From Streptomyces sp. Q6 (GTDB taxonomy: Bacteria; Actinomycetota; Actinomycetes; Streptomycetales; Streptomycetaceae): DNA of 64,000 nt. The notes beneath the pieces are model-generated. The model was not told where the DNA came from and ran no database searches. It worked only from the letters and a program-made list of their open reading frames with translations. Of the stretch, positions 62,982-64,000 are shown in pieces. Positions within the stretch are counted from its first letter, which is position 1; every line of letters starts with the position of its first letter. The stretch spans positions 8,494,001 through 8,558,000 of the forward strand of contig NZ_CP146022.1 of the NCBI RefSeq assembly GCF_036967205.1, in the 5' to 3' direction. Both the position numbers and the translations under genes were made by a program.

Positions 62982-64000
62982 GCAGAAGGGTCATCTATCC
63001 GGCCGCGCCGCCCGTCACCGTGCTCCTAAACCCCGCCGACGACGCCGCCGTCATCCGCGCCGCGCTGGCCGCGCACCATCCAGCCGCCGGCCGGATCACC
63101 GTCCACCCCACGCCCGCCGCGTCCGGTACCGCGCTCGCTCTCGACATCCTCGCCGCCCTCGGCAAGCCGACCGAACTGCCGGGCGACTGGGGCGCCCAGG
63201 GACCGCCCGTCGTGAACATCGCAGCAGCCTGGATTCTCGCCCTGCCCATCACCCGTATCACCGTGCTGCGCGCCCACCTCCTGGACCAGAAGAGCTGGTC
63301 CGCACTGCTCACCCTGCGCCTGCGCACCGGAGTGCACCTGGTGGCCGTCTGCCACACCCGACGCCCGCCCGCCGTGATGCGCACCGCGTTACACGACGTC
63401 GACCACCACACCGTCTCCACCGAGGGTCCGACAGGCGACCTGCTGGCAAAAGCCCCCACTACTCCTGCGCCCCGCCGTGGCGCCGAGGGCCGTTGGATCA
63501 CTGTGCCGGCCCTGGCCTTCCTCAACTTCCGCCGGGACTTCCCCGCCTGCCGCTGTACTCCACCCCCAGCCGACCGCCCCTACGTCCCCGAACGCGCCTA
63601 CGGCATGGACCAGATCGCCCACCGCCTGGGCGCCCGCACCGCCGCACCCCAGATCGCCGCCGCCCTGGCCACCGCAGTCTTCACCGGCACCTCCGTCTCC
63701 CAGCTCGACACAGTTCACGTGAACCACCTCGACGAAGACGCCGCCACCCTCACCCTTCACGGCCCCGGCTTCACCCGCTACGGCGGTTCGTCCTCCGACG
63801 GCTACATTTCGCACTGCGCCACCTACACCGTCCCGCCCTGGGCCAGGTGCTTCCTGCGGGCGGCAGCCAACCTGGCCCATCTGTCGCCGCGCGGCGACGA
63901 CTCCCTCTTCTCCGCCGGCCCGCCGCGGGCCCTACCGCACCTGACCACCTTTGCCGAGCAGTTCCGCCTGCGTCCGCCGCAGCCCGCCCCGCCCTGGCCC
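62978..64000 (+). CDS. Uncharacterised two-domain protein, 3' end outside the window
   Basis: The frame starts at ATG 62978, overlapping the preceding stop by 4 bases, and is open for 341 codons to the edge. The N-terminal half (VIYPAAPPVTVLLNPADDAA, VVNIAAAWILALPITRITVL, RAHLLDQKSWSALLTLRLRT, GVHLVAVCHTRRPPAVM) looks like an NTPase-type fold without a visible Walker A. The C-terminal half (APQIAAALATAVFTGTSVSQ, LDTVHVNHLDEDAATLTLHG, ISHCATYTVPPWARCFLRAA) resembles a tyrosine-recombinase core lacking obvious catalytic residues in the part seen. Its paralogue lies directly upstream. I do not recognise the family; a DNA-recombination or defence-island role is conceivable. Confidence 0.55.
   Translation, partial: MSRRVIYPAAPPVTVLLNPADDAAVIRAALAAHHPAAGRITVHPTPAASGTALALDILAALGKPTELPGDWGAQGPPVVNIAAAWILALPITRITVLRAHLLDQKSWSALLTLRLRTGVHLVAVCHTRRPPAVMRTALHDVDHHTVSTEGPTGDLLAKAPTTPAPRRGAEGRWITVPALAFLNFRRDFPACRCTPPPADRPYVPERAYGMDQIAHRLGARTAAPQIAAALATAVFTGTSVSQLDTVHVNHLDEDAATLTLHGPGFTRYGGSSSDGYISHCATYTVPPWARCFLRAAANLAHLSPRGDDSLFSAGPPRALPHLTTFAEQFRLRPPQPAPPWP

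Overview
The window is high-GC actinobacterial DNA. Codon use, twin-arginine and lipobox signals, abundant secreted proteins and very small membrane proteins all fit Streptomyces or a close relative. The mix of metabolic genes, decayed genes and many insertion sequences looks like an accessory chromosome-arm region rather than core. I saw no rRNA, tRNA, phage structural genes or CRISPR array.

Layout. 1-5.1 kb: two divergent cell-surface glycopolymer genes, a family-92-like glycosyltransferase cut by the window edge and a GT2/CDP-glycerol glycerophosphotransferase ending in a strong hairpin. 5.3-7.3 kb: a divergent LysR/quinone-oxidoreductase pair. 7.3-14.9 kb: small secreted proteins, an IS630-type element carrying a passenger gene, a secreted ribosome-inactivating protein (ricin A-chain fold), a beta-propeller lipoprotein and a decayed second IS630 transposase. 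15.2-26.8 kb: a well-preserved sugar locus. A ROK repressor and an AT-rich palindrome sit between a GH36 alpha-galactosidase (leftward) and a rightward run of ABC binding protein, two permeases, secreted GH27 alpha-galactosidase, GH95 fucosidase and an SGNH hydrolase. It has no ATPase gene, as expected if a shared MsiK-type ATPase serves it. 26.7-37.3 kb: stress and regulatory genes (GNAT, ArsR, aldo/keto reductase, a PadR regulator in one open frame with a quinone reductase), secreted PKD and repeat proteins, and a SUKH immunity-like gene. 37.9-46.9 kb: a methyltransferase, an inactivated IS5 transposase, membrane proteins and a leftward GT4/SDR/MpaB-type oxygenase group next to a rightward GT1 glycosyltransferase, possibly a small modification pathway.

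47-53.6 kb is a nested insertion zone. A 2.8-kb IS21-type element with a 5-bp target duplication splits the start of an AraC-type regulator. Just beyond it a 3.5-kb IS5-type element with 29-bp inverted repeats carries a SUKH gene and another small gene and has itself been invaded by an IS701-type transposase. 53.7-64 kb: ABM monooxygenase/MerR, TetR/oxidoreductase and AraC/metallo-hydrolase divergent pairs, several pseudogenes, and two overlapping paralogous genes of an uncharacterised family that run off the right edge.

The most unusual pattern is that three elements of three different transposase families (IS630, IS21, IS5) each hold small non-transposase genes inside their inverted repeats, always between the 3' end of the transposase and the far repeat. 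At least one of these genes belongs to the SUKH immunity superfamily. These IS may act as carriers of immunity-like cargo. All functional statements come from reading the sequence; no database search was run.
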